This document shows, piece by piece, positions 1 through 9,739 of a stretch of 41,210 bases of DNA. Under the pieces are notes generated by a model. It saw only the letters and a program-made list of their open reading frames with translations. It was not told the DNA's origin and searched no databases. The stretch's first letter is position 1. Each line of letters starts with the position of its first letter. The DNA is from Ichthyocystis sparus (GTDB lineage: Bacteria > Pseudomonadota > Gammaproteobacteria > Burkholderiales > 2013Ark19i). Position numbers and translations under genes: made by a program. The stretch is taken from NCBI RefSeq assembly GCF_900078755.1, contig NZ_FKIH01000009.1; one strand, written 5' to 3'.

Positions 1-2
1 TT

Positions 3-706
3 TCTGTTCCTTCATATATTCAATGTGTTTATTTGCTGGGTGTAGAGTTACGCCATGATAGTAGAAAACTGGTTTGTGATCTTTTTTGTGACGTTCGTGC
101 GTCTTTCATGAGGTCTTTAGCGAAGTCGATTGGAAATTACATATCAATTGCTTTAAGTAGTGGACTTTCTAAGGTTGGGAGAGCCATTTGGTTCAAAACT
201 TATAGGGAACTGCATCTATCCGGTACCGTCCTACTTTTATACGTGCTATTGCTGAACATGTAGTGGTGCCGTCAAGTGGATGTAATTTAGTGGATTTTTT
301 ATCGAGACTAGACCGTGTCGTTCGTGATTTAGCGGAGGCTATATTTAGCTCAAAGTGGGATATGGAAGCTGCTAAAGCTTGTTCTGGACTAGAAGATGAA
401 TCATTGAGTGATGTTATTTGTGAAGATTTTATTAGGGTCCTCAATATTGTTGACGTTCCTATGGCAGCACTTTCAATTTACTACAAATATATCACAGTTT
501 CAGGAGATGAATCATCTTTATCTGACTCGGGGTCTTCATCTGAGCTAGGATCTTCATCTTCAAAGTTACCTGTAGCTTCTTCTGTTTCTACTTCCGCTAT
601 TGAAGAGCCTTCCACGGCACCTAGTAGTGGTTATTTTAGAGTACCTCCTAAGAAATTATTTATTATGCAAGGATCATTTAGTGGGAGTAGGACTCCAGTT
701 ACGTGA
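3..706 (+). pseudogene. Family copy 0: frameshifted 3' part of a repeat-family gene, cut by window edge
   Basis: The reading frame is open from the window edge and encodes a B-type module (LLGVEL near 33, IWFKTYRELHL near 188-216). After ELHL the frame breaks. Compared with the copy at 7640-7720, about 37 bases that should encode the CSFMSRCFCVYHYR region are missing near 213, and the module resumes in another frame as YRPTFIRAIAEH and SLSDVICEDFIRVL. Because 37 is not a multiple of 3, the protein would end at the TAG at 259-261. The 3' part keeps a Ser-rich tail and a version of the FRGPKKLF motif, but stops early and lacks the basic KRKR end. It runs directly into a trxB relic. The 5' half lies outside the window. 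Confidence 0.85.
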
Positions 707-732
707 TCCTAGAATGAATAGTATACTTTGTA

Positions 733-888
733 TTTGCTATAACTAGATAGTTGCATGTATATGAAGTGTTAGATTATTCAAGGCGGAATGTAATTCCATC
801 AGCGTGCACGCCGCATCTGTATGCTCAGATGGATTTGAAGAAAATCTGCTATTTACAATTTTGCGTTATCTTTTGTATTTCCCTCCAT
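733..888 (-). pseudogene. trxB relic (5' part, internally deleted)
   Basis: On the minus strand this matches the functional trxB at 35375-36343. The stretch near 733-790 corresponds to about 35987-36045, and 845-888 corresponds to the first codons, including the CAT complement of the ATG at 886-888. The middle is missing and no frame is maintained. It abuts the end of the preceding family pseudogene, which suggests a deletion joined the two. Confidence 0.8.
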
Positions 889-1191
889 GATTTTTACTTC
901 TCATTATAAAAATTTGCTATTTTGTAGTACCACGGAGGGCCCTGGTTGTCCCATTTTTGTTACGTTACGAGTTACGATCATAGTAAATACTTGGGGTTTA
1001 TACCATACCTCTTGAGGTAAGTTAAATACTTATGTTGAATTTTATACCAATAATATCACTTCTTAGTACAATTTTTTTTGTTGCTGCATTGCGCTAGTTT
1101 TGCCCAGATAATTTGTGTGTCACCTTTTATACTACAGTTTGGGATTGTGCTGTTGACGGTCAATCTGTATTTAGTGACATTCTTGGATATG

Positions 1192-1207
1192 TTTTTTTGG
1201 GGGGGGG
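1192..1207 (+). repeat. Homopolymer pair T7-G9
   Basis: Seven T followed by nine G sit just before the crp relic, where functional crp has a T-rich tract before its ribosome site. The relic at 5601-5613 has T7-G6 at the same place. The tract is in a non-coding relic, so length changes would have no coding effect. Confidence 0.8.
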
Positions 1208-1495
1208 TATATTTGAGTCATCTGGTTGTACGAGTTAGCAAGGTTTGGCTGTTTTTTTGTTTGTAGTCTGAGCAATTTCAGTTCATCGCAGTGTTCCTTG
1301 TGCTCAGATGATGGTTGCGTTTGGTGAGGAAACAGATTCGTTTTGCGTTAAGGCTCTACATATAGGGTTGTATGGTAGGTGATGGATAGGTCGTGAGGTC
1401 ATGGTTTATGTGCTTAGCCCAAGTAGTTTTTGAGGGGAGATGGGGGATAGTTGGATGTGGACAAATTGTACCGAGCCATTACATGTGATTTAGTA
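1208..1495 (+). pseudogene. crp relic (5' part)
   Basis: The strand matches functional crp from its start to roughly codon 115. Recognisable pieces are the VRVSKV coding segment near 1227-1245, the segment ending in CAGATGATGGTTGCG near 1303-1318, GGTCGTGAGGTCAT near 1388, and GAGCCATTACATGTGATT near 1470, where functional crp reads GAGCCATGCGAGATT. The ATG is lost and there are many stops and indels. The 250 bases after it, up to the next family gene, no longer match crp. Confidence 0.8.
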
Positions 1496-1739
1496 TTAGT
1501 CTGGCTAGTAGTGTTTTTTTCCCCCTTTATCATTGTCGTGGAGGTTGCCGCCTTCGGCTATGTAGAGACTTGGAGGGCGGTAGCATGTGGTTTTGGCTGT
1601 TGCGTTGGTTTTATTCTGAGACCGTTCCTGTTTCTGTGCTCTTATGTGATGTAGGTATGTGAGTTTGTTGTGTAATGTTAAGTTAATAAAATAAGTAAGA
1701 ATATATAAGAGTAACAAATCCAAGCTATAAAAAGAAAAG

Positions 1740-1745
1740 AGGAGG
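1740..1745 (+). promoter_or_regulatory. Ribosome binding site deciding a TTG start
   Basis: AGGAGG lies 5 bases before the TTG at 1751. The ATG used in naive calls of the paralogs is absent here, and a 2-base deletion relative to them would put any upstream start out of frame. TTG is therefore the credible start of this copy. Confidence 0.7.
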
Positions 1746-1750
1746 GGGTA

Positions 1751-4700
1751 TTGTATCCTGTATCCGTGGTTGGCACTGCTGCTTCTAGTGATGTTCCAGA
1801 TGATGAGGATAATTGCGTTAGCAGTGAAGGTAAAGATGAGGAGGTAGTCGCACAGAGTGCTATTCTTGGAGGTGGTTTGCAGCAAGCTGAGGCTGCTGCT
1901 TTAACCTCTGCTATTGTTGTGGGTAAGGGGGTGAGTACCTATAGTAAAGGTAAAGCTCCTGCCAAGAGGCGTGGTACTGCTGTTGTTTCAACTGCTTCTA
2001 CTGTTGTGAGAGTGAGTGCCAGAAGTAATAAAGGTAAGGCTCCTGTCAAAGGGCGTGGTATTGCTTCTGTTTTGACTACTTCTACTGCTGTGGGGGTGAG
2101 CGCCAATAGTAAAGGTAAGGCTCCTGTCAAAGGGCGTGGTATTGTTTCTGTTTTGACTACTTCTACTGCTGTGGGGGTGAGCGCTAAGAGTAAAGGTAAA
2201 GCTCCTGCCAAAAAGCGTGGTATTGCTGCTGCTGTTTCTGGTTGTACTGTCGATCCGGATGTTTTGAGCGCGTTGGGTGTTGTTCTGTCTCCTGATGGTG
2301 TTCAGATAATTGCAGGTCTTTTTTCTAGAGTTAATGAATTCGCTAAACGTTTTTACAATAGTATGGTAAGCAAACAACTTCCATCAAGCTTGAGTGACAA
2401 ACTTTCGTTGATTGAGCGAGCTATTTGGTACAGTACCTATAGGAAAATGTGTGAAGATGTTTTTGTACTCGTGTGTCTTGGGGAGTACCATACTAAGCAC
2501 CGCCCTGATTTTATACTTGCTCTTCCTAGAATTAAAGTATTACCGGTACTGTCGGATTTCCGGGACAGTGTTGCGGTGCCATTGGCTGGGGATAGTTTGC
2601 TAAATTTTTTGTCGAGACTAGATCGTGCTGTACGTACTAGGTTGGAGTCTATTTTTATCTCTAATTGGAACAAAGCTTCTGCCTCTCTGGAAGAGGTGGG
2701 CTTGAGTGACGTTAGTTGTAAAGATTTTGTCAGTGTCCTAGATGCTGTTGGTATTCCTCAAGCAGCATTATCGATGCTGGTAGCAAGCTCCTCTATAGAG
2801 AAAGAAATAAACAGAGGTACTCTTAAACGTACAGCATCAGGAGTTATTACTGCTCCGGATGCTCCAGGTCCACCGGCACCCGGGTCCCGTTCTAATTTGT
2901 TTCGTAGGTGTTGTCGATATTACTCACGATTAGGATCTTTATCTACACTAGGAGGGGCTTCTGGTGCGCTTTCAGAATTGAATCTTTTACCTTCTTCTGT
3001 TGGAGATTATGGTGCTGCTGGATCTTCTTCTGGTCCAACTGCAGCAAAAAAAAGACGCCCTCGACCTCGCCCTAGTAGAGGTGTTGTTATTCCTGTTTCT
3101 ACGCATTCAGGGACAAATGTAAACGTTGTTCGTGCTCCTGTCTGGATGCCACCACCTGTTATTGATACCCTACTTTCTATTTCTGTTCCTTATTCACATG
3201 TTCGATGTATCGATTTGCTGGGTTTCAAGTTACATCCCGATAGTGTCGGGATAATTCATCGGCTCTTTTTTAGAATTCGTAAATTTTTCATGTACTCCTT
3301 GGGGAAGTCGACTGCAAGGTACATCTCAACTGCTATGAGTAGTAAACTTTCAGGGGTTGGGAGAGTTATTTGGCTTAAAACTTATAGGGAACTGCACCTA
3401 TGTAATTTTGTGTCTAAGTGTTTTTGTATTTACCATGCCAAGTACCGTCCTACGTTTATACGTGTTCTTGCTGATATTCGAGTATTATCAAGTTCCGCAG
3501 ATCATAGTCCGGTTCCGTTAAGTGGAGATAGTTTAGTAGATTTTTTGTCAAGACTAGATTGTGTTATTGCTGATCTAGCGAGGGCTATGTTTAACTCGAA
3601 GTGGGATATGGAATCTGCCAAAATTTTTTCTGAACTAAAAGGTGAGTTATTGAGTAATGTTGTTTGTGAAGATTTTATTAAAGTCCTAAGTGATGCTGGC
3701 ATTCCTATAGCAGCACGTTCGGTCTACCACAAATATACGAGAAGTAAAAGCTATGCGAAAAATAGGGGCAAGACGTTAGGGCGAAGGCGTGCGATAAGTA
3801 AAAGCAAGACATCAGTAGATAGTGGTGTAATTACAACTGAATGTGTGGCTTCAGTTGATGATGTTGCAAATCCTATGCAATCTTCGTCTTCAAGTGTACG
3901 GCTCCATCCTAAATTGTCTTCTGCACATGAATCATCACCTAAGTATCGTCTTCGGCCTAGGAGGACCGTTTCCGTTTTTGACGAATCTTCTTCGAGTACC
4001 GATAATAGTGATTATTATTGTGGGTCTGGAGTTTTAGCAGGTGTATCATCTCCTGCGCCTTCATCTCCACCTTCGATTTCATTCGCACCTTTATCTCCTC
4101 CATCTTCATCTCCATCTCCATCTCCATCTCCATCTCCATCTGCTGAGTCTCATGACCTATCTGGGGTGCAATTAGGATCTTTGTTTCTATTAGAGGAGGA
4201 TCCTGGTAAATCTACTTCTAGATTTGTTAAATTGCTTCATTGTAGAGATCAATCTACTTCTAGATTTGTTAAATTGTTTTATTATAGGGATCAATCTTCT
4301 TCTGGATTTGTTAAATTGTTTTCTTGTAGAGATCAGTCTGCTAGTGTATTTGCTACTAATACTGATTCTACTTTTGTAGCGTTATCTGAGGATGCTGGAT
4401 CTTCTTCTTTGCCTCCCGCTGTTTCTGATTTGATAGTTTTGGAGGATGAATCATCTTCATCATCTGAGTCGGGATCTTCATCATCTGAATCGGGGTCTTC
4501 ATCATCTGAGTCGGGATCTTCATCATCTGAGTCGGGATCTTCATCATCTGAGTCGGGATCTTCATCAAGACTATATGACGAAGATGCCTACTCTTCCTTT
4601 GTTACACAATTAGTTAGGGAATATTTAGAGGCGCCTACAAGTGGTAGTGTTGCTGCTGGATCTTCTTCCTCTTCTTTTTCTGCGGATGTTAGTGATGTTT

Positions 4701-4900
4701 CACCTGTAGTTGCTGGTACTTCTGCTGAGGATTATGATGTGGGATCTAGAATGGCAGAATTGCTTAATAGAGATATGCAAATTTCACCACTGCCCGTCGG
4801 CGAATCAAGTGGGTCGATAGGTGATAGTGGTGGTTTGTCTTCCTCACTTCGGGGCAGTACGCAGAGAAGGAGTGGGCGGAAAAGGAAAAGGATGAGTTAA
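1751..4900 (+). CDS. Repeat-family protein 1 (A-B module protein with basic leader repeats and KRKR tail), 1049 aa
   Basis: I do not recognise this family, so the function is unknown. Order of parts: Ser-rich leader with LGGGLQQ (residues 1-45); four 27-residue repeats carrying KGKAP(A/V)K(K/G)RG (about 65-160); module A (about 168-347, with AIWYSTYRKMCEDVF and EYHTKHRPDF); a linker with RAPVWMPP; module B (about 481-663, with IWLKTYRELHL and YRPTFIRVL); then a long Ser-rich, acidic tail with several tandem repeats; the end is GRKRKRMS. There is no signal peptide, membrane segment or known catalytic motif. The TTG start is chosen from the strong AGGAGG and the paralog alignment. It is monocistronic and sits behind trxB and crp relics. 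A secreted, largely disordered effector is one possibility, but this is inference. Confidence 0.85.
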   Translation: MYPVSVVGTAASSDVPDDEDNCVSSEGKDEEVVAQSAILGGGLQQAEAAALTSAIVVGKGVSTYSKGKAPAKRRGTAVVSTASTVVRVSARSNKGKAPVKGRGIASVLTTSTAVGVSANSKGKAPVKGRGIVSVLTTSTAVGVSAKSKGKAPAKKRGIAAAVSGCTVDPDVLSALGVVLSPDGVQIIAGLFSRVNEFAKRFYNSMVSKQLPSSLSDKLSLIERAIWYSTYRKMCEDVFVLVCLGEYHTKHRPDFILALPRIKVLPVLSDFRDSVAVPLAGDSLLNFLSRLDRAVRTRLESIFISNWNKASASLEEVGLSDVSCKDFVSVLDAVGIPQAALSMLVASSSIEKEINRGTLKRTASGVITAPDAPGPPAPGSRSNLFRRCCRYYSRLGSLSTLGGASGALSELNLLPSSVGDYGAAGSSSGPTAAKKRRPRPRPSRGVVIPVSTHSGTNVNVVRAPVWMPPPVIDTLLSISVPYSHVRCIDLLGFKLHPDSVGIIHRLFFRIRKFFMYSLGKSTARYISTAMSSKLSGVGRVIWLKTYRELHLCNFVSKCFCIYHAKYRPTFIRVLADIRVLSSSADHSPVPLSGDSLVDFLSRLDCVIADLARAMFNSKWDMESAKIFSELKGELLSNVVCEDFIKVLSDAGIPIAARSVYHKYTRSKSYAKNRGKTLGRRRAISKSKTSVDSGVITTECVASVDDVANPMQSSSSSVRLHPKLSSAHESSPKYRLRPRRTVSVFDESSSSTDNSDYYCGSGVLAGVSSPAPSSPPSISFAPLSPPSSSPSPSPSPSPSAESHDLSGVQLGSLFLLEEDPGKSTSRFVKLLHCRDQSTSRFVKLFYYRDQSSSGFVKLFSCRDQSASVFATNTDSTFVALSEDAGSSSLPPAVSDLIVLEDESSSSSESGSSSSESGSSSSESGSSSSESGSSSSESGSSSRLYDEDAYSSFVTQLVREYLEAPTSGSVAAGSSSSSFSADVSDVSPVVAGTSAEDYDVGSRMAELLNRDMQISPLPVGESSGSIGDSGGLSSSLRGSTQRRSGRKRKRMS
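1943..2235 (+). repeat. 81-bp tandem repeat, four units, KGKAPxKxRG
   Basis: Units begin near 1943, 2024, 2105 and 2186, an exact 81-base period. Each encodes 27 residues with SKGKAP(A/V)K(K/G/R)RG followed by a Thr/Val/Ser-rich spacer. The two middle units are almost identical, so they are young. The fourth unit is partial. Copy-number change keeps the frame. Confidence 0.9.
4109..4140 (+). repeat. Hexanucleotide repeat TCTCCA, Ser-Pro run
   Basis: Five perfect TCTCCA units plus two bases encode an SPSPSPSPSP run in the tail of family protein 1. The unit is a multiple of three, so slippage changes length and not frame. Confidence 0.9.
4211..4336 (+). repeat. 42-bp tandem repeat, three units
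   Basis: Units at 4211, 4253 and 4295 encode S(T/S)S(R/G)FVKL followed by a short aromatic/Cys stretch and RDQ. Protein 2 has a single related segment near 8280-8340, so the expansion is specific to this copy. Confidence 0.9.
4455..4567 (+). repeat. 21-bp tandem repeat, about five units, SSSSESG
   Basis: About five nearly identical units of 21 bases encode SSSSESG repeats, giving a highly acidic, Ser-rich disordered stretch. The related tail in copy 0 (near 515-560) has only a vestige. Confidence 0.9.
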
Positions 4901-5082
4901 TTTTAAGAATTGATCTTACTTCCTATTAATTAGTATTACACAATATTACGCATTTGCTGTTTGCAGGGGTGATTTTGTGCTATACCAATGTCCATCCCTG
5001 TTTTTTCTTGGTGCCTAGGTGTGGCTCGCGTTTTTCTCTTATGTTTATTTAGGTTTTTATGGGTAGGTTTTCTATATTTAAT
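4901..5082 (+). other. Shared 3' flank of family genes
   Basis: After the stop, GAATTGATCTTACTT and a TTTGCTGTTTGCAGGGG segment recur almost unchanged after gene 4 (24957-25030) and partly after gene 5 (29070-29110). The duplicated block therefore includes the 3' flank. I see no convincing intrinsic terminator (no strong GC stem with a U run) and no gene. Confidence 0.6.
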
Positions 5083-5340
5083 AACATGTGGCACATGCAG
5101 ACATTCCACTTCCTAAAAAATTCTGCCCGGACGGTAGTCCTAAAATAACCATCTGGCCCAGTGGCTTCTCATCAGCTGGTCAATTGTCTACATCTATCAT
5201 TGTCATTGATTGTCGGCCAGGTGTGACTCTAGTTATTAAAAGAAATGACAAATCAGCTCGTGTAGCGTATCCAGAGGAGCTTGATCCAATCCAGAATAAT
5301 TAATTTGCCACTTACAATTTTGTCGTTATCTTTTGCATTT
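5083..5340 (-). pseudogene. trxB relic
   Basis: The minus strand matches functional trxB from the CATC active-site region (ACATGTGGCACATGC here) to the start, with the middle third deleted. TTATTAAAAGA near 5234 and the segment ending in CAGAATAATTAATTTGCCA near 5290-5310 correspond to the TrxB N-terminus. The plus-strand ORF across it is a by-product of the decay. Confidence 0.8.
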
Positions 5341-5563
5341 TTTCTTACTTTTACCTATACCTATAAAACTAATTATTTGTAGAGTCATATAAAAACCTAA
5401 TTCCATTTTTTGTTACGTAATAATATTATAGGCAATGCCTGGGAGTATACTATTGTCAATACCTTTTGATGGAATCTAATATCCACTTTGGTTGATTTTG
5501 TGTCAACGATATCACTTCTAAGGGCACTTTTTTTGTTACCTTGCACTTATTTTGTGCGTCGAT

Positions 5564-5576
5564 TTGATACTATCAA
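5564..5576. promoter_or_regulatory. Dyad TTGATA-C-TATCAA (copy of crp upstream element)
   Basis: This 13-base inverted repeat is identical to the one upstream of functional crp (36577-36589) and is kept here although the neighbouring trxB and crp copies are dead. It is a possible regulator site and resembles a Crp/Fnr-type half-site pair with atypical spacing. Confidence 0.35.
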
Positions 5577-5669
5577 GGGGTGCGTTTAACGTTCAATCTG
5601 TTTTTTTGGGGGGAGTGTATTTGGTGCTGTACTGTTTTTTGCAGTGATACTCTATGAGATTTTGAGAAG

Positions 5670-5935
5670 AACATGTTTGTTGGTAGTTTCTACCATTTTT
5701 AAGAGCGATCTAGCTGTATGAGTTTGAGAATTTCAGCTTCCATTTGAATTCTTAGCAATTATAACATTTATTGATATATGCGGTTCATAGCAAAATTTCT
5801 TGTACTTAGATAATGATTGCACTTGGTGAGGAAGCAGGTTTATTTTAATTTTGTTTGGTGGCATGAGGACTATGACAGGTTACAAGGGAGGTTGTGAGGA
5901 CATGGTTTCTGTATTAGTCCAGGTGATTTGATGGT
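5670..5935 (+). pseudogene. crp relic (5' part)
   Basis: The matches to crp are AACATGTTTGTTGGT at the former start, the AAGAGCGATCTAGCTGTA segment near 5700, GCGGTTCATAGCAAAATTTC near 5780, GATAATGATTGCACTTGGTGAG near 5810, and the segment around GTCCAGGTGATTTG near 5920. There are multiple frameshifts and stops. The rest of crp is absent. Confidence 0.8.
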
Positions 5936-6031
5936 AGTAACATACTACTTTGTTTATTGGTAGTGTTATGTGCGTTTCTTAATTTATAATAAATATAAGC
6001 CGTAAGAGCTATAATAATGCGAGGGGGTATT

Positions 6032-9000
6032 GTGCATTCTGTATCTGTAACTAGTGCTGTTGTTTCTAGTGATGTCCCAGAGAGGGGGGATAATAGTAGA
6101 GATAAGGAAGAGGAGATTACTGCAGGGAGTGATATTCCTGGAGGAGGTTTGCAGCAAGTTGAGGTTCCTGCTACCAATGTTTTAGCTGCTACTGCTTCAA
6201 CTACTGCTGATGTTGGGGGTAAGGGTGTGAGTACTAAGAATAGAGGTAAGGCTCCTGCCCAAAAGCATGGTGTTGCTGCTTCTTCTTCAGGTTCTACTAT
6301 TGATCAGGATGTTTTGAGTGCATTGGGTGTTGCTCTATCTCCTGATAGTGTTCAAATAATTGAAAATCTCTTTTTTGAAGTTGGTGCATTCGCTGGACGT
6401 ATTTACAATGGTATGGTAAGAAAACAATTACCATCAGAAAAGCTTCCGTTGACTGTACGAGCTATTTGGTATAGTACTTATAGGAAAATGTGTGAATATG
6501 TTTTTTTATTCATGTGCCTTGGTGAGTACCACGATAAACATCGCCCTAGTTTTATACGTGCTCTTCCTAGGATTAAAGTACTGCCGGATCCCTCTGAGCA
6601 TGTTGCAGTTCAGTTAACTGGGGATAGTTTGGTAGGTTTTTTATCTAGACTAGATTGTGCTGTTCGTAGCAAGGTGGAGTTTATTTTTAACTCTCATTGG
6701 AATGAAGTTTCTGTTTCTCTGGAAGGGGGGGCATTGAATGATGTTAGTTCCAAGGATTTTGTTAGTGCCCTCGACGCTACTGGTATTCCTGAAGTAGCAT
6801 TATCGGTGCTGTTAGCAAATTCCACTATAAATCAAGCAATAGTTAAAGGCAAAATTAAACGTACAGAATTAGGAATTATTACTGCTCCAGATTCTGCAGC
6901 AGAAAAACACACGGGTGTCGATGGAGTTACTGTTTCTACGCGTTCTGAGGCAGATTCAAATACTATTTGTGCTCCTGTTTGGATACCACCTGTTAGTAAT
7001 GATGAGGGGGGTGTTTTTGATGAGGATGAGGGTGTTCAATCTTCTTCTGTAGGACCTACCGAATTTAATCTGTTGCCCTCTATCGTAGATTCTGGTGCTG
7101 GATCTTCTTCTGATCCAGTTGCAGCAGAAGCACATATTGTTAGCGATAACCTTCATGTTCCTGTTTCTACTTGTTCTGAGGCAGTTATTATTCTTGTTCC
7201 TGTTTGTATACCGATTATTTCCGCTGAAGCTGGTGTTACGTCTCCCTCCATAATACTTTCCGAATTGAATTTGTTGCCTTATGTTAGAGATTCTAGTGCT
7301 GGATCCTCTTCTGATCCGACTGCAACAGAAAGAACTGCGGATAGTGATAGTGTTTCCCTTCCTGTTTCTAAGTGTTCTAAGACAAATATTATTCGTGCTC
7401 CTGTTTGGATGCCACCTGTTCTTAATGAGGGGGATGACCTACGTTCTGTTTCTATTCCTTCACGTATTCAATGTGTAGATTCGATGGGTGTCAAGTTACA
7501 TTCTGCTAGTGCCAAACTAGTTCATGATCTCTTTTGTAACATTCGTGGGTCTTCCATGAAGTCTTTATCGAGATCGATTGCAAATTACATCTCAATTGCT
7601 TTGAGTAGTGAACTTTCTGGGGTTGGGCAAGCTATTTGGTTCAGAACTTATAGGGAACTGCATCTATGTAGTTTCATGTCCAGGTGTTTTTGTGTGTACC
7701 ATTACAGGTACCGCCCTGCTTTTATACGTGCTATTGCTGATGTTGGATTACTATCACGTTCTCCTGGAGGTGGACTAGTTCCATTAATTGGAGGTGGGTT
7801 AGTAGATTTTTTATCGAGACTAGATTGTACTGTTCGTCAGCTAATAGAGACTATGTTTAGATCGAAGTGGGATACAGAAGCCGCTAAAGCTTGTTCTGGA
7901 TTAGAATGCGGACCGTTAAGTGATGTTGTTTGTCAAGATTTTATTAAAGTCGCCGATATTGCTGGTATTCCTATGGCAGCACTTTCAGTCTACTACAAGT
8001 ATATGAGAAATAGAAGATATGTGGTAGATGAAAGTAAGACATCAGGAAAAAGAAGCACGGTAAGTAAAAGCAAAAAATCAGTAAGTAGTAGTAAAATTAC
8101 AAGTGAGGGTACGACTTCAGAAGGTGGTATTACAGGTCTTATGCATTCTTCATCTTTAGGTGTACAACTTCAGACTAAATTGTCATCTCGACCTAGACCC
8201 GGATCATTACCTAAGCGTCGTCTTCTATCTGAGATACAATTAGGACCTTTGTTGCTATTGGATAAGGAGAGTGATAGGTCTCCTAAATTTATTAGATCTC
8301 TTTTTTATAAAGATAAAGATCAACTCTCTAGTTTGTTTGCTACTGATGTTGCTTCCAATGTTTCTGTTTCTGACGAGTCTTCTTCAAGTACTGCTGATGA
8401 TAGTACCTGTCATCATGATACTGCTGATGATGTTTTAGTCTCGACTGCGGAGGGTGTTGTTTCTGATTTGGGGGTTTCAGAAGATGATTCATCTTCATCT
8501 AAGTCAGGATCTGCATCTGTATCAGTACTATATGCTGATGTTTCCCCTTCTTCTCCAGAGTCACCTGCGGTATTGGTTAGGGAAGTTGGATCAACCGCGG
8601 AAATTGTTGTTTATGAGTCGGGAGTTTTAGTAGATGAATCAACTCCTGCGTCCTCGTCTGAGCAGATAATAGAGCCGATTACTACCCCTTCTTCTGTTTC
8701 TGCTGCTATAGGGATGGGGGAATCTTCCACTGCAGCTGGTAATAGTTCTTCTAGTTGTTTTCGCGGACCTAAGAAATTGTTTGTTATGCGTGCGTTAACT
8801 AAGGGTGCTTCTGAGGTGCCTACAAGTAGTGGTGCCGTTGCTGGATCTTCCTCTTCTGCATCTGGGGATGTTGGTAATGTTCAGCTAGTATCTGCTGCTG
8901 AGGAGGAGGATGTTGGAGTGAGATTGGCAGCATTGCTGAATCGGGGTCTCCCATCTTCACCACCGTCTGCCAGCGAATCAAGTAGCTCTACGAGAGGTGG

Positions 9001-9079
9001 TAGAGGTAGGTTGTCTTCTTCCTCACGTCAAGGTAGTGCTCTGAGGGGAAGTGGGCGTAAAAGGAAAAGGATGAGTTAG
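6032..9079 (+). CDS. Repeat-family protein 2 (A-B module protein with KRKR tail), about 1015 aa
   Basis: Unknown function; same family as protein 1. Order: leader with SSDVPE and IPGGGLQQ; one KAPAQKHG-type basic unit; module A (about 91-265, AIWYSTYRKMCEYVF, EYHDKHRPSFIRALP); linker with three variants of the RAPVWxPP motif (near 6968, 7190 and 7385); module B (about 478-660, IWFRTYRELHL, YRPAFIRAI, FLSRLDCTVR); a Ser-rich tail with CFRGPKKLFVMR near 8757; terminal GSGRKRKRMS. The start is set at GTG 6032, with GAGGGG 6 bases upstream. An in-frame ATG at 6017 would add 5 residues but has only a weak ribosome site, and this ATG is not conserved in the paralogs. No signal peptide or membrane segment is visible. 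It is the most standard-looking full copy in the window. Confidence 0.85.
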   Translation: MHSVSVTSAVVSSDVPERGDNSRDKEEEITAGSDIPGGGLQQVEVPATNVLAATASTTADVGGKGVSTKNRGKAPAQKHGVAASSSGSTIDQDVLSALGVALSPDSVQIIENLFFEVGAFAGRIYNGMVRKQLPSEKLPLTVRAIWYSTYRKMCEYVFLFMCLGEYHDKHRPSFIRALPRIKVLPDPSEHVAVQLTGDSLVGFLSRLDCAVRSKVEFIFNSHWNEVSVSLEGGALNDVSSKDFVSALDATGIPEVALSVLLANSTINQAIVKGKIKRTELGIITAPDSAAEKHTGVDGVTVSTRSEADSNTICAPVWIPPVSNDEGGVFDEDEGVQSSSVGPTEFNLLPSIVDSGAGSSSDPVAAEAHIVSDNLHVPVSTCSEAVIILVPVCIPIISAEAGVTSPSIILSELNLLPYVRDSSAGSSSDPTATERTADSDSVSLPVSKCSKTNIIRAPVWMPPVLNEGDDLRSVSIPSRIQCVDSMGVKLHSASAKLVHDLFCNIRGSSMKSLSRSIANYISIALSSELSGVGQAIWFRTYRELHLCSFMSRCFCVYHYRYRPAFIRAIADVGLLSRSPGGGLVPLIGGGLVDFLSRLDCTVRQLIETMFRSKWDTEAAKACSGLECGPLSDVVCQDFIKVADIAGIPMAALSVYYKYMRNRRYVVDESKTSGKRSTVSKSKKSVSSSKITSEGTTSEGGITGLMHSSSLGVQLQTKLSSRPRPGSLPKRRLLSEIQLGPLLLLDKESDRSPKFIRSLFYKDKDQLSSLFATDVASNVSVSDESSSSTADDSTCHHDTADDVLVSTAEGVVSDLGVSEDDSSSSKSGSASVSVLYADVSPSSPESPAVLVREVGSTAEIVVYESGVLVDESTPASSSEQIIEPITTPSSVSAAIGMGESSTAAGNSSSSCFRGPKKLFVMRALTKGASEVPTSSGAVAGSSSSASGDVGNVQLVSAAEEEDVGVRLAALLNRGLPSSPPSASESSSSTRGGRGRLSSSSRQGSALRGSGRKRKRMS

Positions 9080-9192
9080 CTGTAAATTTATCCTATACTT
9101 TTTATATTAGTATTAATATAAACCACCGGAAAGAACGGTGTATTTAAGGATGAACGAATTGGCGTGAGTATTGTGTTGGGTTATTATTCAAT

Positions 9193-9438
9193 AACATGTG
9201 GCGCACGTAGACACTCTTTTCCCACCAAAAGCCTGCTCAGATGATAGTCCTAAATATTTTGCGTTGGCACCAGTTGCTGTAATTAAATTAATTGCATGTA
9301 GTTAACTACATGTAGTATTGGATCCTTCAATACGGAATCGTGATGTCATTTCACCAAGATATGATTTTTCTATATTGTCAAATACAATCTTAGTGTCAAA
9401 GCGTCCCGCGTGTTTTTTGAATCTCTCCATTAGCTCTG
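9193..9438 (-). pseudogene. trxB relic (middle part)
   Basis: The minus strand matches functional trxB from the CATC region to the codons around ELMERF. CCTGCTCAGATGATAGTCC, TTGGCACCAGTTGCTGTAATT and the ATATTGTCAAATACAATCTT segment are nearly identical to 35940-36130. The TrxB N-terminal codons are deleted, so the relic jumps directly to the trxB-crp intergenic sequence at about 9439. Confidence 0.85.
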
Positions 9439-9739
9439 GTTATTTGTAGAATTATGTAAAGCCCTAATTGTCCCATTATTTGTTACTTTACGTGATATAG
9501 GTAATACCTAGGGTTTATACTATTGTTCAATAATTCCTAGGGAGTCCGGTGCCTACCCTGGTTTAAGTAGACTTTTTTGTTGCTACTTTGCACTTGTTTT
9601 GCACAGGTAATTTGTGTGTCACTTTGATATTATAGGGCGATGTGATTAACGGTTAGTTTGTTTACTGCTTGTATTGGGTGCTTTATTGTTTCTTTGCAAT
9701 GTACTCTAGGAGGTGTTTTTTTGTTGTGTGAGGAACCAA

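Noticed and set aside
1192..1207. T7-G9 tract as a phase-variation switch
   Set aside because: It lies in a dead crp copy more than 500 bases from the next start, so no coding switch is possible; a promoter-spacing effect cannot be excluded but has no support.
1505..1885. Minus-strand 126-codon frame with hydrophobic stretches over the start of gene 1; similar frames (MLQTA-P-GNI type) recur antisense to genes 3, 4 and 6
   Set aside because: The recurrence follows from the conserved sense leader; the part outside the sense coding region diverges freely, and no ribosome site or independent conservation is seen.
1943..2235. Regular 81-base repeats as a possible CRISPR array
   Set aside because: The units are contiguous, in frame and translated; there are no distinct spacers and no cas genes.
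5088..5303. 71-codon plus-strand frame
   Set aside because: Antisense to a trxB relic; no independent similarity.
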